Notes: a model not told the origin generated them from the sequence alone. A stretch of 64,000 bases of DNA from Pegea sp. RAD2-039 (GCA_034620365.1 JAQGEQ010000245.1:1-64000); one strand, 5' to 3'. Numbered from the stretch's first letter, positions 10,853-23,758 are shown. Translations and numbers: made by a program.

Positions 10853-13800
10853 CAAATTTAGTTTCAATCTACTTAGGTACATATAAACTTCACTTAAAAA
10901 GGTGATAAACAAATAAAGTATTTTTTAAAAAGCAAACAGTTTCTAATATTAATATATATTGGCTAAATATATGATTTTAATTTAATGAAAAAAAAATTAG
11001 GTTTTTTTACAAATATAGTTTCTTAAAACTCTTTTAACAAAAATGATAATATTAGAAAATTAAAAAAAAAATATTTTGTTTCTTTGTTCAAATCCTGCAA
11101 AATACATTCAATAAAAAGAAAAAAATTTACTGAAACTTCTTCAAGAACTTTCTACCAAACAACATTTCACAAAAAGTGTTTAACATTAACTTTTATTTCT
11201 AAAGTTTTCTGTTAAACGTTTTTCGAAATTAATCACTTGAACTGCTGACCTTTCTGTCCTTCCTTTAAGTTCTTTGCCTTTATATATTACAATTCGAGCA
11301 TGATGACTTATTTTTTTTAGATTCGTAAATAAATACCAAAAAAATACAATTTTTAAATTACTAAACAATGTTCTTAAACAAGTTGATCAAAATTTAGCAA
11401 CAAGCGCTTTCTTGAACAAAAAAAATTATGTTTTAATAATACAATACCAGAAAATTATTTTCTGAGCTAAGAACGTTGTTTTCTATTTAAAATTGATTCT
11501 TTTAAGAAAAGTTTTTTAAAACAAAAACTTTGAAAAATAATAGATATTTTTCTGTCTATTTAATTGTAGAAACCAACTTAGTCAACTATATTTTCCAAAA
11601 AAAACATTTATTCTTATAATACTGATTGCAAAATTACGCAAATAGCTCTATAGATCAAATATTATTAAAGAAAAATTAAGAAAATAGAAAGTTTGCGAAA
11701 TCATAAGCAAATCTTGGTTATTATTTTATAGTTCAATATCAATAGGGAAAATGAATAAAATATCGCAATTATATTTTTCTTGCTAAAGAAATTATTCAAT
11801 CACTTTCATACACTTCAGATACTTCATTCATATTTATTCGACAGAAATTGTATAGCAGTTAGTGATTCTAAAGTTTTGAACTTTTACACTTTTCACATCC
11901 ATTACTAACTGATCAAAATTGATTAACAGCTAAAATTTCTGAAAATAGGTTTTTTTTTTTAAGTTTAATGTTTAAAATTTACTCAAAACTATTTTTCAAT
12001 TAATTTTATTACACTATTTGTTAATATTTATTTATCAAATTTAATGAAATTACAAAATTAATGAAATAAATCAGATCTGATAAATTATATTAAGAAAAAA
12101 AATGATGATTTTATTATTTGAAGGAAGTAAAAGTTCTTGCAAAAATTAAGTAAATTATTTTGTTGCAAGGAATATTAAAAAATATATTTTGATAACCAGG
12201 TTTAGTAAATTTAAGTTGCACGTGTTAACTGTCATGTTGAGCGAAATCTTAATTTTTGTGGTAATTGATTAAGTTGTTAATCTCTTTATTTTTAAAATTC
12301 CAGTTGTTGTTAACATGAATATTGAAAACACGGCCTTAGTCTTCTGAGTAAAAATATTTCTAAATTAAAATATCAATACCAAGTTCGAAACTAAGACCAA
12401 GTGTTTTAATAATGCATATTTTCATAATGAATATATTTAAGTGTTAAATATACTTTAATATTCATCTTGACAAGATTGGGACTCTATAATCACACTTATG
12501 ACGGATTTAATTGAAGTTCTTTTAATGATGCAACATTATTCTTTTTATTAATTATATCAAGTTAACTATATTAACAAATAATTGAAATATCAAATTAAAG
12601 TGAAATATTAGCTACATATGTAATATATCAATTATTGAAAAAAAAATTTACAATTCACAATTCAAATGGATTGAATTTCTCCACTTTTGTTTATAAGTTT
12701 GGTAACTAATAAAAAAAATTTATTAAAAAATTGTAACAACTAGAAAAATGTTATTTTAAAAATTAATTTGGCCGTTTTAACTGTTTCTGCTATGTGGCGC
12801 TAATTGCCTTTTTATTGAGTCAATAACTAGGATTATTTTTTTAGTTGGTAGATTAATATGATCAAACTGGTTGTTAATATAAATGTTGACTAATAAAGCA
12901 ACTTGGCACCGGTTTAATCATGTTTAATCATAACATTACTAAACCTCTGTTATTGAATAAAATAACATTTTAAGATATAATTTGTAGATACCAAATTTTT
13001 GAAACTTTATTAAAAATAGTAGCCCATGATACTTAATTATCTGACACCAATTTACAAACTAATTCAATACTTCATTATCCTTAAAAATACAAATTAACAA
13101 AATATTCATTGTAAATTGGTCTACAAGCTCATGTATATGAAGATAGAACAATAAACTAAGTTTAGAATTTGACAAACAGATCCTATGTAACACAGGTTTT
13201 GTTTGTTAATCAAATAATTTTGCTTAATTTTACTGTTTGTTGTTATCTTATCAGCAGCTTTCACTTATTTTGTATTATTAGTGAAGTTTTCATTAAACGA
13301 ATAAACTTTTGTATCTAAGGTGTTTAATAATTGCTCAACTGTTATAAATATTGAGGAAGTAAGTAAAAGTTTACTACAAAAAGCTTTAAAAGATTTACTA
13401 CTTTAATGTAAATGGAGAAAAATGTTATTTAAAACAAAGTTTAAAAAAAGTAATTTTTGAAATGTATTCTTAAATTAAAAATACACTTTTTAGTCAACAT
13501 ATCATTTAGAAAAAACTGAAAAATCATTGTAGAAACCGATAACAGGAAATAATTTTAATAAATCCATCAATTTTTACAACTTTTTATAGTTTATTTTTAC
13601 TGTACATGAAACTAATCAACTGTTTTACATAAAAGTAGTATAAAACATTGGAGATATTTACAAACACTTTTATGTTGGAATTTACAGTTGGATCTTGTTT
13701 TTTTCTAATTTCTGTTAGCAACTGTTTTTTCTCATGTCTTGCATATTTTTTCAATAATTTGTGGTAAACTGAAAAATAATAATGTAATATCTTTAGGTAT

Positions 13801-14156
13801 TATTTTAAAACAAAGCTTTGTAATTACTTTGCAAGCTCTAATAAATAAATACCTTTTAGCAATAATTTTAAAATATTTTCAAGTGTTTGTAAAAGTTTTA
13901 ATTTGTTATTTACTATTCTTTATTTACATATCAACAACGTTGTTGTCTTTTTTTTTCGTTACTGTAAGTTTTAAGTCTATGAAGTAATGAAAGAAAAGTG
14001 CAAAGATATATGTTGAAAAGTTCTCATCTTCGCTATTATTTAAGATCTAACTAATTTGAATTATTCATGCTTTTATGTAAGGCTAAGCAAATTAGTATAA
14101 GATATTATCTTTATATACTTCTGCATATGTTAAAGATGTACAAATCATTTTTACAG
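10853..14156. other. Spacer between divergent zinc-finger and long-ORF copies (A)
   Basis: This 3.3-kb A/T-rich spacer is closely matched by 16568-19859 in copy B. It would hold the promoters of both divergent genes and probably a 5' untranslated exon and intron of the long gene. It also holds the short conserved frame at 11186-11365. Copy C lacks about 1.2 kb of it. Confidence 0.6.
11186..11365 (-). CDS. Short frame conserved in copies A and B
   Basis: A 60-codon minus-strand frame without ATG ends in TAA at 11186-11188. Copy B has the same frame at 16876-17055. The last ~40 codons are similar in both (pattern HHAR..IYKGKE.KG.TERSA.QV.NFEK.LT.NFRNK). A pair of compensating small indels upstream keeps the frame between copies. 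No start codon is visible, so if real it would be an exon or a remnant. Copy C has lost the region. The function is unknown, and conservation may only reflect recent duplication. Confidence 0.25.
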   Translation of the reverse strand, partial: FSNLKIVFFWYLFTNLKKISHHARIVIYKGKELKGRTERSAVQVINFEKRLTENFRNKS

Positions 14157-14173
14157 ACTGAAAATCCATAATA
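14157..14173 (+). promoter_or_regulatory. Probable 5' UTR after a splice acceptor (copy A)
   Basis: CAAATCATTTTTACAG ending at 14156 is a good 3' splice site just upstream of the ATG. It is conserved in copies B (19859) and C (31797). This suggests the long gene has a spliced non-coding first exon. Confidence 0.5.
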
Positions 14174-16480
14174 ATGTCTAGTTTAAAAGCTGATAAGTTT
14201 TCTGAGTTTGTGAAACATTACAAGATAAAAGAAAACAAGTTCTACATTTTGCAAGGTAGAATGTTTCAATTTATTTTTACAAATGAAGTTTTCAAAAATA
14301 ATTTAGAACTTCAACATAAATACAATCGTGATAATTTTGATACCAATAAACTTGATTGCATGTCTCATCTTTTTCTGAGAAACAAAATTCCTTTACCTGG
14401 ATGCGTTTATTGGATATCTCAGGATGATAATTTTGTTAGGGTATATAAGCTACAAGATTTTGATGTTAGTAATTTTTCATATGAAATGGTTTTAGTAAAA
14501 CTTTTTTTTTTTTTTGGAGTGGGATATTGTTTAAAGAAAATTAAATCAGTGGAAGAATATTTTGTTGGTTTAGAACTTTTGAAACATTGTTTGATAATTG
14601 CTGAAGGTTTGGAATCATCTAACATTTTGCAGAACTTTAAGACAATTGCTTTTTCATGTTTCTTGTCACAAATTCTAAACGTGTTTACAACAACTTCAAA
14701 AACAAACTGTAAACAAACTAATAAGCGATTTGTTGAGTTGATAAAATACTTTTCTTTCTCTTCATCCCCGACAAATACGTCACATTCTCAATCTGGGTTA
14801 AATAAATTGCAAACATATCTGTCATTTTTAAATAGGTATGCTCACAAAACTATCTGTTTCCATCAGTGCCAACTTTGTTACTCTTCAGCTTATGAAAAAA
14901 CAGCAATATTTATTAGAGAACTTGTAATGTATTGTGACTTGCTTTTATTTGTCCATTTATCAAATGCAAATCAAATATATGTTTTTAGACAAACTTTTTG
15001 CTCAAAAGAGATTCGCAAATTATGCAAAACTGAGTTTACCAAGCATGTAATTGAGACTGAGAAATCATTGATTACTACGCTTTCGTCAGCTTTAGTTTGT
15101 TTTGATTGGTTAATACAGTTAGTTTGTTCTTACAAATTTGTAGGCTTTAAATCTAATGAATTGAAGTAGATTGCAAACGGTTTATATGTAAACAGAAGTA
15201 TCTATAAGAGCTTACACTTCAGTCATTATGATTACAAACTGGGAGAAAGTCTTAAAGGAAAACAAAAACAAGTTTTTCTTACCAATGAACGTTTAATTTC
15301 TCTTATAAATAACATTTTCCTTTTTTCAGTATTAAACTCAACGATTTTAAAATGCTTGAGAGATCAAAACACATACCGGCCTATTTCTATATGTCTGAGG
15401 ATTATATTGTTGTTAGTTACTTTAGCTTTTGCTCTAAAGAAACAACTGAATATTTGCTTAGTAAGATTGCTGAATAATAATGCTAGCAAAAAGTCGCAAG
15501 ATTGCTTTTTAAATAGAAAACATACAAAGGAGTACTCAAGTGGGAAGGAATATCAACTTTTAGATAAAATGTTTTATAAAATTCTTGATAAAACAAAGAA
15601 ATATGACAACTTGTTTGTAAAAGACGTGATGCTTACAACGTTTTTTGATTGTTTATTGTATCAATTGCTATTATCACCATCTAAAATTACACTAGAGTTT
15701 TTTGCTTTTGCAGAATTTCCGTTTGAATACACAAATTTCCAAATTGAAAAACCAGAATCATCACAAAACTATTTAGACTTTTTTTTATACTTTGATAAAG
15801 AAAAACATCGTGTAATTGGTCTTATCAGCTCTATCTTACAGGATGATTTCTTAAGATTGCCTGTAGATTTTATTACTACAGAATCAAAAAAGATAAATGA
15901 TTTGAAAAAGGATATAATCCTGAAATTTCACCAGCATTCACGAATTCAGAAGGAAGAAGTTGAGCCAATTTTTAAATCAATATTTTTACTAAAACGAAAA
16001 GTTTGGTTGTTTACTTTGCTAGTTCCTAAGTTTATCGATTATACAAAAGAACCTAAAAGAGCTGTTATACTAATGCAAGAATTTTTTCTTACCGGAAAAA
16101 ATTTCCCTTATTGTATTGGATGGAATAAATTAAGTATGATAAATTTTGAAGGACGGCTGATAATGATAAGAAGTTTGATGAGAAACATTTCAAATTCTGC
16201 TGACTTAATAATACACATTTTACAAAGTTTTTTCTTTTTTTTGAAGAGTTTGCCTACCTTGTTGGATGATAGAATTACTCCATCTAATGAAGAATGTTTT
16301 TTTAAACTAATAACCTGCATTCAAGTAACTGTTGCAAAAGTATGCAGAAATTTTAATCAGAGCTATGCTCTCAATTTACAGACCAATTTGTTGAATGAAT
16401 ACTTAATAATCTTAGAAAATATCTCTAAAATAAATAGAAAAAAAATTACCTTTAAAAATATTTTAAGTAAACTCTTTTAA
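14174..16480 (+). pseudogene. Long unknown gene, copy A (nonsense codon and lost C-terminus)
   Basis: This is the paralogue of the open genes at 19877 and 31815. The frame is the same from the ATG to the end except for one TAG at 15167-15169, codon 332, where the others have AAG (Lys). There is no frameshift: codons 333 to the end remain open. The last ~11 codons are missing because the copy A/B junction falls at about 16476, so the frame ends in SKLF and a TAA. The N-terminal third is close to copy B. Residues ~320-410 and ~615-695 are closer to copy C, so this copy is a mosaic. Either it is a very young pseudogene or it makes a 331-residue N-terminal protein. The family is unknown. Confidence 0.8.
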
Positions 16481-16486
16481 GTAATG

Positions 16487-16567
16487 TTTCTTTTTTGATG
16501 GTTCTTTGTTGATGTTACTTTCGGTTGATAACAACTTTCGCTTCCGATAAATTTGTTTATTGTCCAT
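16487..16567 (-). pseudogene. C2H2 zinc-finger gene, 5' fragment (copy B)
   Basis: Only the first ~27 codons are present, starting at the ATG at 16567 ([20 protein letters not shown] and a few more). The fragment lacks the TGA of copy A. It runs into the 3' end of the long ORF of copy A at the duplication junction. No finger remains, so this is a remnant. Confidence 0.8.
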
Positions 16568-19500
16568 CAAATTTAGTTTTAATCTAATTAGATACATGCA
16601 TACAAATAAAGTATTTTTTAAAAAGCAAACAGTTTCTAATATTAATATATATTGGCTAAATATATGATTTTAATTTAATGAAAAAAAAATTAGGTTTTTT
16701 TAAAAATATAGTTTCTTAAAAGTCTTTTAACAAAATTAATAATATTGGAAAATTAAAAAAAAATATATTCTGTTTCTTTGTTCAAATCCTGCAAAATACA
16801 TTCAATAAAAAAAAAATTACTGAAGCTTCTTCAAGAACTTTCTACCAAATAACATTTCACAAAAAGTGTTTAACATTAACCTTTATTTCTAAAGTTTTTT
16901 GTTAAACATTTTTCGAAATTATTCACTTGAGCTGCTGACCTTTCTGTCCATCCTTTAATTTCTTTGCCTTTATATATTATATTTCGAGCATGATGATTTA
17001 TTTTTTTTTTGATTCGTAAATAAAAACTGAAAAATACAATTTTTAAATTACTAAACAATGTTCTTAAACAAGTTGATCAAAATTTAGCAACTAACGTTTT
17101 CTTGAATAAAAAAAAGTTATGTTTTAATAATACAATACCAACAAATTATTTTCTGGGCTAAAAACGTTGTTTTCTATTTAAAATTGATTATTTTAAAAAA
17201 AGTTTTTTAAAACCGAAACTTTGAAATGATTTTAGATATTTTTTGGTGGATTTAATTGTAGAAACCAAATTAGTCAACTATATTTTCCGAAAAAAAACAT
17301 CTATTCTTTTAATACTGATTGCAAAAGTACGCAAATAGCTCTATAAAACAAATATTATTAAAGAAAAATTAAGAAAATAGAAAGTTTGCGAAATCATAAG
17401 CAAATCTTGGTTATTATTTTATAGTTGAATAACACTGGAGAAAATGAATAAAATATCAGAATTATATTTTTCTTGCTACAGAGATTATTCAATCACTTTC
17501 ATGCACTTCAGATACTTCATTCATATTTTTACGACAGAAATTGTAAAGCAATTAGTAATTTTAAAGTTTTGAACTTTTGAACTTTTACACTTTTCACATC
17601 CATTACTAACTGATCAAAATTGATTAACAACTAAAATTACTGAAAAACATTTTTTTTTAAGTTTAATGTTTATAATTTACTCAAAACTATCTTTCAAGTC
17701 ATTTTATTACAATATTTGTGAATTTTTGATAAATTTATCAAATTTAAAGAAATTACGAAATTTATGAAATAAATCAGTTCTGATAAATTATATTAAGCAA
17801 AAAAATTTGATCATTTTATTATATGAAGGAAGTAAAAGTTTTTGCAAAATTAAGTAAATTATTTTGTTGCAAAGAATATTAAAAAATATATTTTATTAAC
17901 CAGGCTCAGTAAATTTAAGTTGCACGTGTTAAGTGTCATGTTGAGCGAAATCTTAATTTTTGTGGCAATTGGTTTAGTTGTTAATGTCTTTATTTATAAA
18001 ATTCCAGTTGTTGTTAACATGAATATTGAAAACAAAGCCTTAGTCTTCTGAGTAAAAATATTTTTAAATTAAAATACCAATACTAAGTTCAAGACTAAGA
18101 CCAAGTGTTTCAATAATGCATATTTTCATAATGAATATATTTAAGTGTTAAATATGCTTTAATATTCATCTTGATAAGATTGGGACCCTATAATTACACT
18201 TATGACGGATTTAATTGAAGTACTTTTAATGATGTAACATTATTCTTCTTATTAATTATATCAAGTTAACTATATTAATAAATATTTGAAATGTCATATT
18301 CAAGTGAAATATTAGCAAATATGTAATATATCTATTATTGAAAAAAAAATTTACATTTCACAATTCAAATGGATTAAATTTCTCCACTTTTGTGTAGAAG
18401 TTTGGTAACTAATAAAAAAAAAATTTATTAAAAAATTGTAACAACTAGAAAAATGTTATTTGAAAAATTAATTTGGCCGTTTTAACTGTTTCTGCTATGT
18501 GGCGCTAATTGGCATTTTATTGAGTCAATAACTAGGATTATCTTTTTAGTTGGTAGATTAATATGATCAAACTGGTTGTTAATATAAATATTGACTAATA
18601 AAGCAACTGGCACCAGTTAAATCATGTTTAATCATAACATTACTAAACCTCTGTTATTGAATAAAATAACATTTTAAGATATAATTTGTAGATACCAAAT
18701 TTTTGAAACTTTATTAAAAATAGTAGCCCATGATACTTAATTATCTGACACCAATTTACAAACTAATTCAATACTTCATTATCCTTAAAAAATACAAATT
18801 AACAAAATATTCATTGTAAATTGGTCTACAAGCTCATGTATATGAAGATAGAACAATAGAATAAGTTTAGAATTTGACAATTAAATCCTATGTAACACAG
18901 GTTTTGTTTGTTAATCAAATAATTTTGCTGAATTCTACCGTTAGTTTTTATCTTATTAGCAACTTCCACTTATTTTGTATTATTAGTGAAGTTTTCATTA
19001 AACGAATAAACTTTTGTATCTAAGGTGTTTAATAATTGCTCAACTGTTATAAAAATTAAAGAAGTAAGTAAAAGTTTACTACAAAAAGCTTTAAAAGATT
19101 TACTACTTTAATGTAAATGGAGAAAAATGTTATTTAAAACAAAGTTTAAAAAAAGTAATTTTTGAAATGTATTCTTAAATTTAAAATACACTTTTAAGTC
19201 AACATATCATTTAGAAAAAACTGAAAAATCATTGTAGAAACCGAAAACAAGGAATAATTTTAATAAATCCATCAATTTTTACAACCTTTGATAGTTTATT
19301 TTTACTGTACATGAAACTAATCAACTGTTTTACATAAAAGTAGTATCAAATTTTGGAGATATTTACAAAAACTTTTATGTTGGATTTTACAGTTGGATAT
19401 TCTTTTTTCATAATTTCTATTTAGCAACTGTTTTTTCTTATGTCTTGCATATTTTTCAATAATTTGTGTTAAACTAAAAAACAATATTGTAATATCTTTA

Positions 19501-19859
19501 GGTATTATTTTAAAACTAAGCTTTGTAATTACTTTGCAAGCTCTAATAAATAAATACCTTTTAGCAATAATTTAAAAATATTTTCAAGTGTTTGTAAAAG
19601 TTTTAATTTTTTATTTACTATTCTTTATTTACATATCAACAACGTTGTTGTCTTTTTTTTGTTACTGTAAATTTTAAGTCTATGAAGTAATAAAAGAGAA
19701 GTGCAAAGATATATGTTGAGAAGTTCTCATCTTCGCTATCATTTAAGATCTAACTAATTTGAATTATTCATGCTTTTATGTAAGGCTAAGCAAATTAGTA
19801 TAAGATATTATCTTAATATACTTCTGCATAAGTTAAAGATGTACAAATCATTTTTACAG
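16568..19859. other. Spacer upstream of the intact long ORF (B)
   Basis: Matches 10853-14156 in copy A with scattered substitutions and many single-base indels. That indel pattern contrasts with the following ORF, which differs from copy C by only one in-frame indel. No separate gene is supported apart from the short frame at 16876-17055. Confidence 0.6.
16876..17055 (-). CDS. Short frame conserved in copies A and B (copy B)
   Basis: Counterpart of 11186-11365, 59 codons and a stop. It differs at about a quarter of positions but keeps HHAR, YKGKE, TERSA and the NFEK/NFRNK pattern. No ATG is present. It may be an exon of the minus-strand transcription unit upstream of the zinc-finger start, or chance. 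Confidence 0.22.
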   Translation of the reverse strand, partial: FSNLKIVFFSFYLRIKKKINHHARNIIYKGKEIKGWTERSAAQVNNFEKCLTKNFRNKG

Positions 19860-19876
19860 ACTGATAATCCATAATA
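19860..19876 (+). promoter_or_regulatory. Probable 5' UTR after splice acceptor (copy B)
   Basis: TTTTTACAG ends at 19859, 17 bases before the ATG. The acceptor and the ACTGATAATCCATAA leader are nearly identical in all three copies. Confidence 0.5.
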
Positions 19877-22216
19877 ATGTCTAGTTTAAAAGCTGACAAG
19901 TTTTCTGAGTTTGTAAAACAGTACAAGATAAAAGAAAACAAGTTCTACATTTTGCAAGGTAGAATGTTTCAATTTATTTTTACAAATGAAGTTTTCAAAA
20001 ATAATTTAGAACTTCAACATAAATACAATCGTGATAATTTTGATACCAATAAACTTGATTGCATGTCTCATCTTTTTCTGAGAAACAAAATTGCTTTACC
20101 TGGATGCGTTTATTGGATATCTCAAGATGATAATTTTGTTAAGGTATATAAGCTACAAGATTTTGATGTTAGTAATTTTTCATATGAAATGGTTTTAGTA
20201 AAACTTTTTTTTTACTTTGGAGTGGGATATTCTGTAAAGAAAAATAAATCAGTGAAAGAACATTTTGTTGGTTTAGAACTTTTGAAACATTGTTTGATAA
20301 TTGCTGAAGGTTTGGAATCATCTAACATTTTGCAGAACTTTAAGACAATTGCTTTTTCATGTTTCTTGTCACAAATTCTAAACGTGTTTATAACAACTTC
20401 AAAAACAAACTGTAAACAAACTAATAAGCGATTTGTTGAGTTGATAAAATACTTTTCTTTCTCTTCATCCCCGACAAATACGTCACATACTCAATCTGGG
20501 TTAAATAAATTGCAAACATATCTGTCATTTTTAGATGGGTATGCTCACAAAACTATCTGTTTTCATCAGTGCCAAATTTGTTACTCTTCAGCTGATGAGA
20601 AAACAGCAACATTTATTAGAGAGCTTGTAATGTATTGTGACTTGCTTTTATTTGTCCATTTATCAAATGCAAATCAAATATATGTTCTTAGACAAACTTT
20701 TTGCTCAAAAGAGATTCACAAATTATGTAAATCTGAGTTTACCAAGCATGTAATTGAGACTGAGAAATCATTGATTACTACGCTTTCGTCAGCTTTAGTT
20801 TGTTTTGATTGGTTAATACAGTTGGTTTGTTCCTACAAATTAATTCCAGGCTTTAAATCTAATGAATTGAAGAAGATTGCAAACGGTTTATATGTAAACA
20901 AAACTATCTATAAGAGCTTACACTTCAGTCATTATGAGTTCAAACTGGGAGAAAGTCTTGAAGAAAAAGAAAAACAAGTTTATCTTAGCAATGAATTTAT
21001 AATTTCTCTTACGAGTGATGTTTTTTTGTTTTCAGTATTAAACTCAACGATTTTAAAATGCTTTAGAGATCAAAACATATACCGGTCTATTTCTAAAAGT
21101 CTGAGGATTATATTGTTGTTAGTTACTCTAGCCTTTGCTCTAAAGAAACAACTGAATATTTGTTTAGTAAAATTGTTGAATAATAATGCTAGCAAAAAGT
21201 CGCAAGATTGCTTTTTAAATAGAAAACATACAAAGGAGTACTCAAGTGGTGAAAAATGTCAACTTTTAGATAAAATGTTTTATACAATTATTGATAAAAC
21301 AAAGAAATATGACAACTTGTTTGTAAAAGACGTGATGCTTAAAACGTTTTTTGATTGTTTATTGCATCAATTGCTTTTATCACCATCTAAAAATACACTA
21401 GAGTTATTTGCTTTTGCAGAATTTCCGTTTGAATACAGAAATTTCCAAATTGAAAAACCAGAATCATCACAAAACTATTTAGACTTTATTTTATACTTTG
21501 ATAAAGAAAAACATCGTGTAATTGGTCTTATCAGTTCTATCTTACAGGATGATTTCTTAAGATTGCCTGTAGATTTTATTACTACAGAATCAAAAAAGAT
21601 AAATGATTTGAAAAAGGATATAATCCTGAAATTTCACCAGCATTCACGAATTCAGAAGGAAGAAGTTGAGCCAATTTTTAAATCAATATTTTTACTAAAA
21701 CGAAAAGTTTGGTTGTTTACTTTGCTAGCTCCTAAGTTTATCGATTATACAAAAGAACATAAGAGAGCTGTAATACAAAAGTTAAAATTTCTTCTTACCG
21801 GAACGTGTTTCCATTATTATATTGGATGGAATAATTTAAGTATGATAAATTTTGAAGGATGGCTGATAATGATAAGAAGTTTGATGATAAATAATTCAAA
21901 TTCTGCTAAATTAATAGTAGAAATATTACAAAACTTCTTCATTTTTTTGAAGATTTTGCCTACCTTGTTGGATGATAGAATTACTCCATCTAATGAGGAA
22001 TGTTTTTTTAAACTAATAACTTGCATTCAAGTAACTGTTGCAAAAGTATGCAGAAATTTTAATCAAAGCTATGCTCTCAATTTGAAGACCAATTTGTTGA
22101 ATGAATACTTATCAATCTTAGAAAATATCTCTAAAATAAATAGAAAAAAAATTACCTTTAAAAATATTTTAAGTAAACTCAACGAACTACCTACAATGCC
22201 ATTTTTATTTGTCTAA
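19877..22216 (+). CDS. Unknown single-exon protein, 779 aa (copy B, intact)
   Basis: I do not recognise this family. The frame is open for 779 codons in a region of over 70% A+T, which is very unlikely by chance. The ATG is the first in frame after the conserved splice acceptor and is shared by all three copies. The product looks mostly helical and is rich in Leu, Phe, Lys and Ser. There is no signal peptide. One hydrophobic stretch (residues ~409-421, RIILLLVTLAFAL) could be a membrane or buried helix. A CxxC lies at residues 232-235 (HQCQICYS). Compared with copy C it has one extra residue (KLIPGFKS against KFVGFKS) and two clusters of differences, at ~322-410 and ~627-695. The zinc-finger partner of this copy is only a fragment. 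A polyadenylation-type AATAAA lies at 22431-22436. Confidence 0.85.
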   Translation: MSSLKADKFSEFVKQYKIKENKFYILQGRMFQFIFTNEVFKNNLELQHKYNRDNFDTNKLDCMSHLFLRNKIALPGCVYWISQDDNFVKVYKLQDFDVSNFSYEMVLVKLFFYFGVGYSVKKNKSVKEHFVGLELLKHCLIIAEGLESSNILQNFKTIAFSCFLSQILNVFITTSKTNCKQTNKRFVELIKYFSFSSSPTNTSHTQSGLNKLQTYLSFLDGYAHKTICFHQCQICYSSADEKTATFIRELVMYCDLLLFVHLSNANQIYVLRQTFCSKEIHKLCKSEFTKHVIETEKSLITTLSSALVCFDWLIQLVCSYKLIPGFKSNELKKIANGLYVNKTIYKSLHFSHYEFKLGESLEEKEKQVYLSNEFIISLTSDVFLFSVLNSTILKCFRDQNIYRSISKSLRIILLLVTLAFALKKQLNICLVKLLNNNASKKSQDCFLNRKHTKEYSSGEKCQLLDKMFYTIIDKTKKYDNLFVKDVMLKTFFDCLLHQLLLSPSKNTLELFAFAEFPFEYRNFQIEKPESSQNYLDFILYFDKEKHRVIGLISSILQDDFLRLPVDFITTESKKINDLKKDIILKFHQHSRIQKEEVEPIFKSIFLLKRKVWLFTLLAPKFIDYTKEHKRAVIQKLKFLLTGTCFHYYIGWNNLSMINFEGWLIMIRSLMINNSNSAKLIVEILQNFFIFLKILPTLLDDRITPSNEECFFKLITCIQVTVAKVCRNFNQSYALNLKTNLLNEYLSILENISKINRKKITFKNILSKLNELPTMPFLFV

Positions 22217-23758
22217 AATTGATTTGTGTCTCTTTTAATGTTTATCAAAAGTAAAATTTGTTGTCTGTTTTTTATAAAGTGTTTTAGTAGTATATGCTTA
22301 TAGCGTAACATAAGTATAACATGTATGAATGTCATACTTCTTTTCCAACGTTTGTTTGTTTTGTGTTTCAGTTTTAGTTTTCTCTAAGTGACCCTCCATT
22401 TGCCACTTAATATAACAAAATGTACTGAAAAATAAAAGAAAATAATATTGCTTACTTTAAGTAGTTATAAAACTTTGTTGAAATTATCAGGTAAAAGGTT
22501 AAAATTATGTTTTAATGAAAATCAAAACGATAATAGAAATGTGTTGAGTACAACATTTTAAAATCAATGTATAAATGTTTGGAACATTATAGAGGCATAG
22601 TTAAAATATAAACCATCAATGAAAATAAGATAACATATAGTAAAAGAAAACATAGTAAAAGTTAAATGATGTTTTTATTCATCGTCAGTTACTTAACAAT
22701 TCCAGAGGTCGTCATAATAGTCTTAGGATTATTTTAAATAATAATTAACTAAATAAATAAATAAAATTTCTAATAGTAAATGTTTAGAATGACGATGACA
22801 GCAGTTAGTTTGGAGATATTAAATATATTGATAGCTGATTGGGTATTGAGGAATCAATTAAGAATTTATAATTCTATTTGTAAGTTTTTTCCGAAAATGT
22901 GATTTTTAATTTTTAAGTCTTTTGAATAAGTATAAAATAAATCAACCAGTAGCTGGTATGCTTGTGAAATGTTTGATCCGAAAATAAAAAAATAATAAGA
23001 ACAAACTTTTGATCGGAAATGATATAAAAACGAATAAGCTACATATAATGCTAGAATGAGAATTGTTCAATAGAATTTCGAAGAAAAAACATAATTGCAA
23101 ATCTGTATAGAAGAACTAAGTGAGTGTTTATGCTTTCAAATGACAAATCTTCAACATCTAAATTTTTATGTAATTTGTAAAAAAATCTCATATTTATTAA
23201 AATAGAACTTTTTCTAGATTTGTTTTTTAAAATAATTATTTCAACTTTGAATTTAGAGTTTTCATCAAAATTTTGACTTTTTTGTTACAGAGTTATTCAT
23301 AACAATGGTTGATTTTCATTCATTATTGCTGTTTTAAAATTAATTGAAGTCATTCCTAATATTAAGTTAGAGAATACAAGTTTTGTCCTCCTGTGCTAAG
23401 TCCAATTTTGCGTTTACCGTTAGACTTGACAATTTATCTTTAATTATATAACTTTTAAAAGTATATGACTTTCAACGTAAGTATTTTAAACAAGTAAGCT
23501 TTGTTTGAATTACTAAGACTTTAATTCTTTTTAATGAATTAATTTTTAATTAGTTAGGTTAATAATTAAGTAAAAATGTTGGTTAAAAAATGTTAGTAGA
23601 AAACTTTAAATTTGATATTACATCCATCTTAAACAATTTCATCTTAATATTTGTGGAAGTACATGATTTTAGTTTGTTTTTCTTCGTTAAGCAAATGAAT
23701 ATTGTTTTATTTAAAATTAGGCTTATTAACAACCAATATCAAAACAAAAAAAACTTAA
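22217..23758. other. 3' flank of long ORF, copy B
   Basis: A/T-rich sequence matched closely by 34152-35693. It holds AATAAA at 22431, a good acceptor-like TTTGTGTTTCAG ending at 22371, and the GTCGTCATAATAGTCTTAGG block at 22709. I see no gene. A 61-codon frame at 23590 is shared with copy C but its composition looks non-coding. Confidence 0.5.
22431..22436 (+). terminator. Candidate poly(A) signal of copy B long gene
   Basis: AATAAA in the context ACTGAAAAATAAAAG, about 215 bases after the stop codon. It is conserved at 34366-34371 in copy C. Confidence 0.45.

Noticed and set aside
13739-13987. 82-codon hydrophobic frame just upstream of long ORF A
   Set aside because: It starts at TTG, and the same sequence in copy B loses a T in a poly-T run and breaks the frame. 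The composition is what A/T-rich spacer gives by chance.
16108-16320. ~70-codon minus-strand frames inside the long ORF (also 14419, 21817, 33749)
   Set aside because: Antisense shadows of the long ORF, conserved only because it is.
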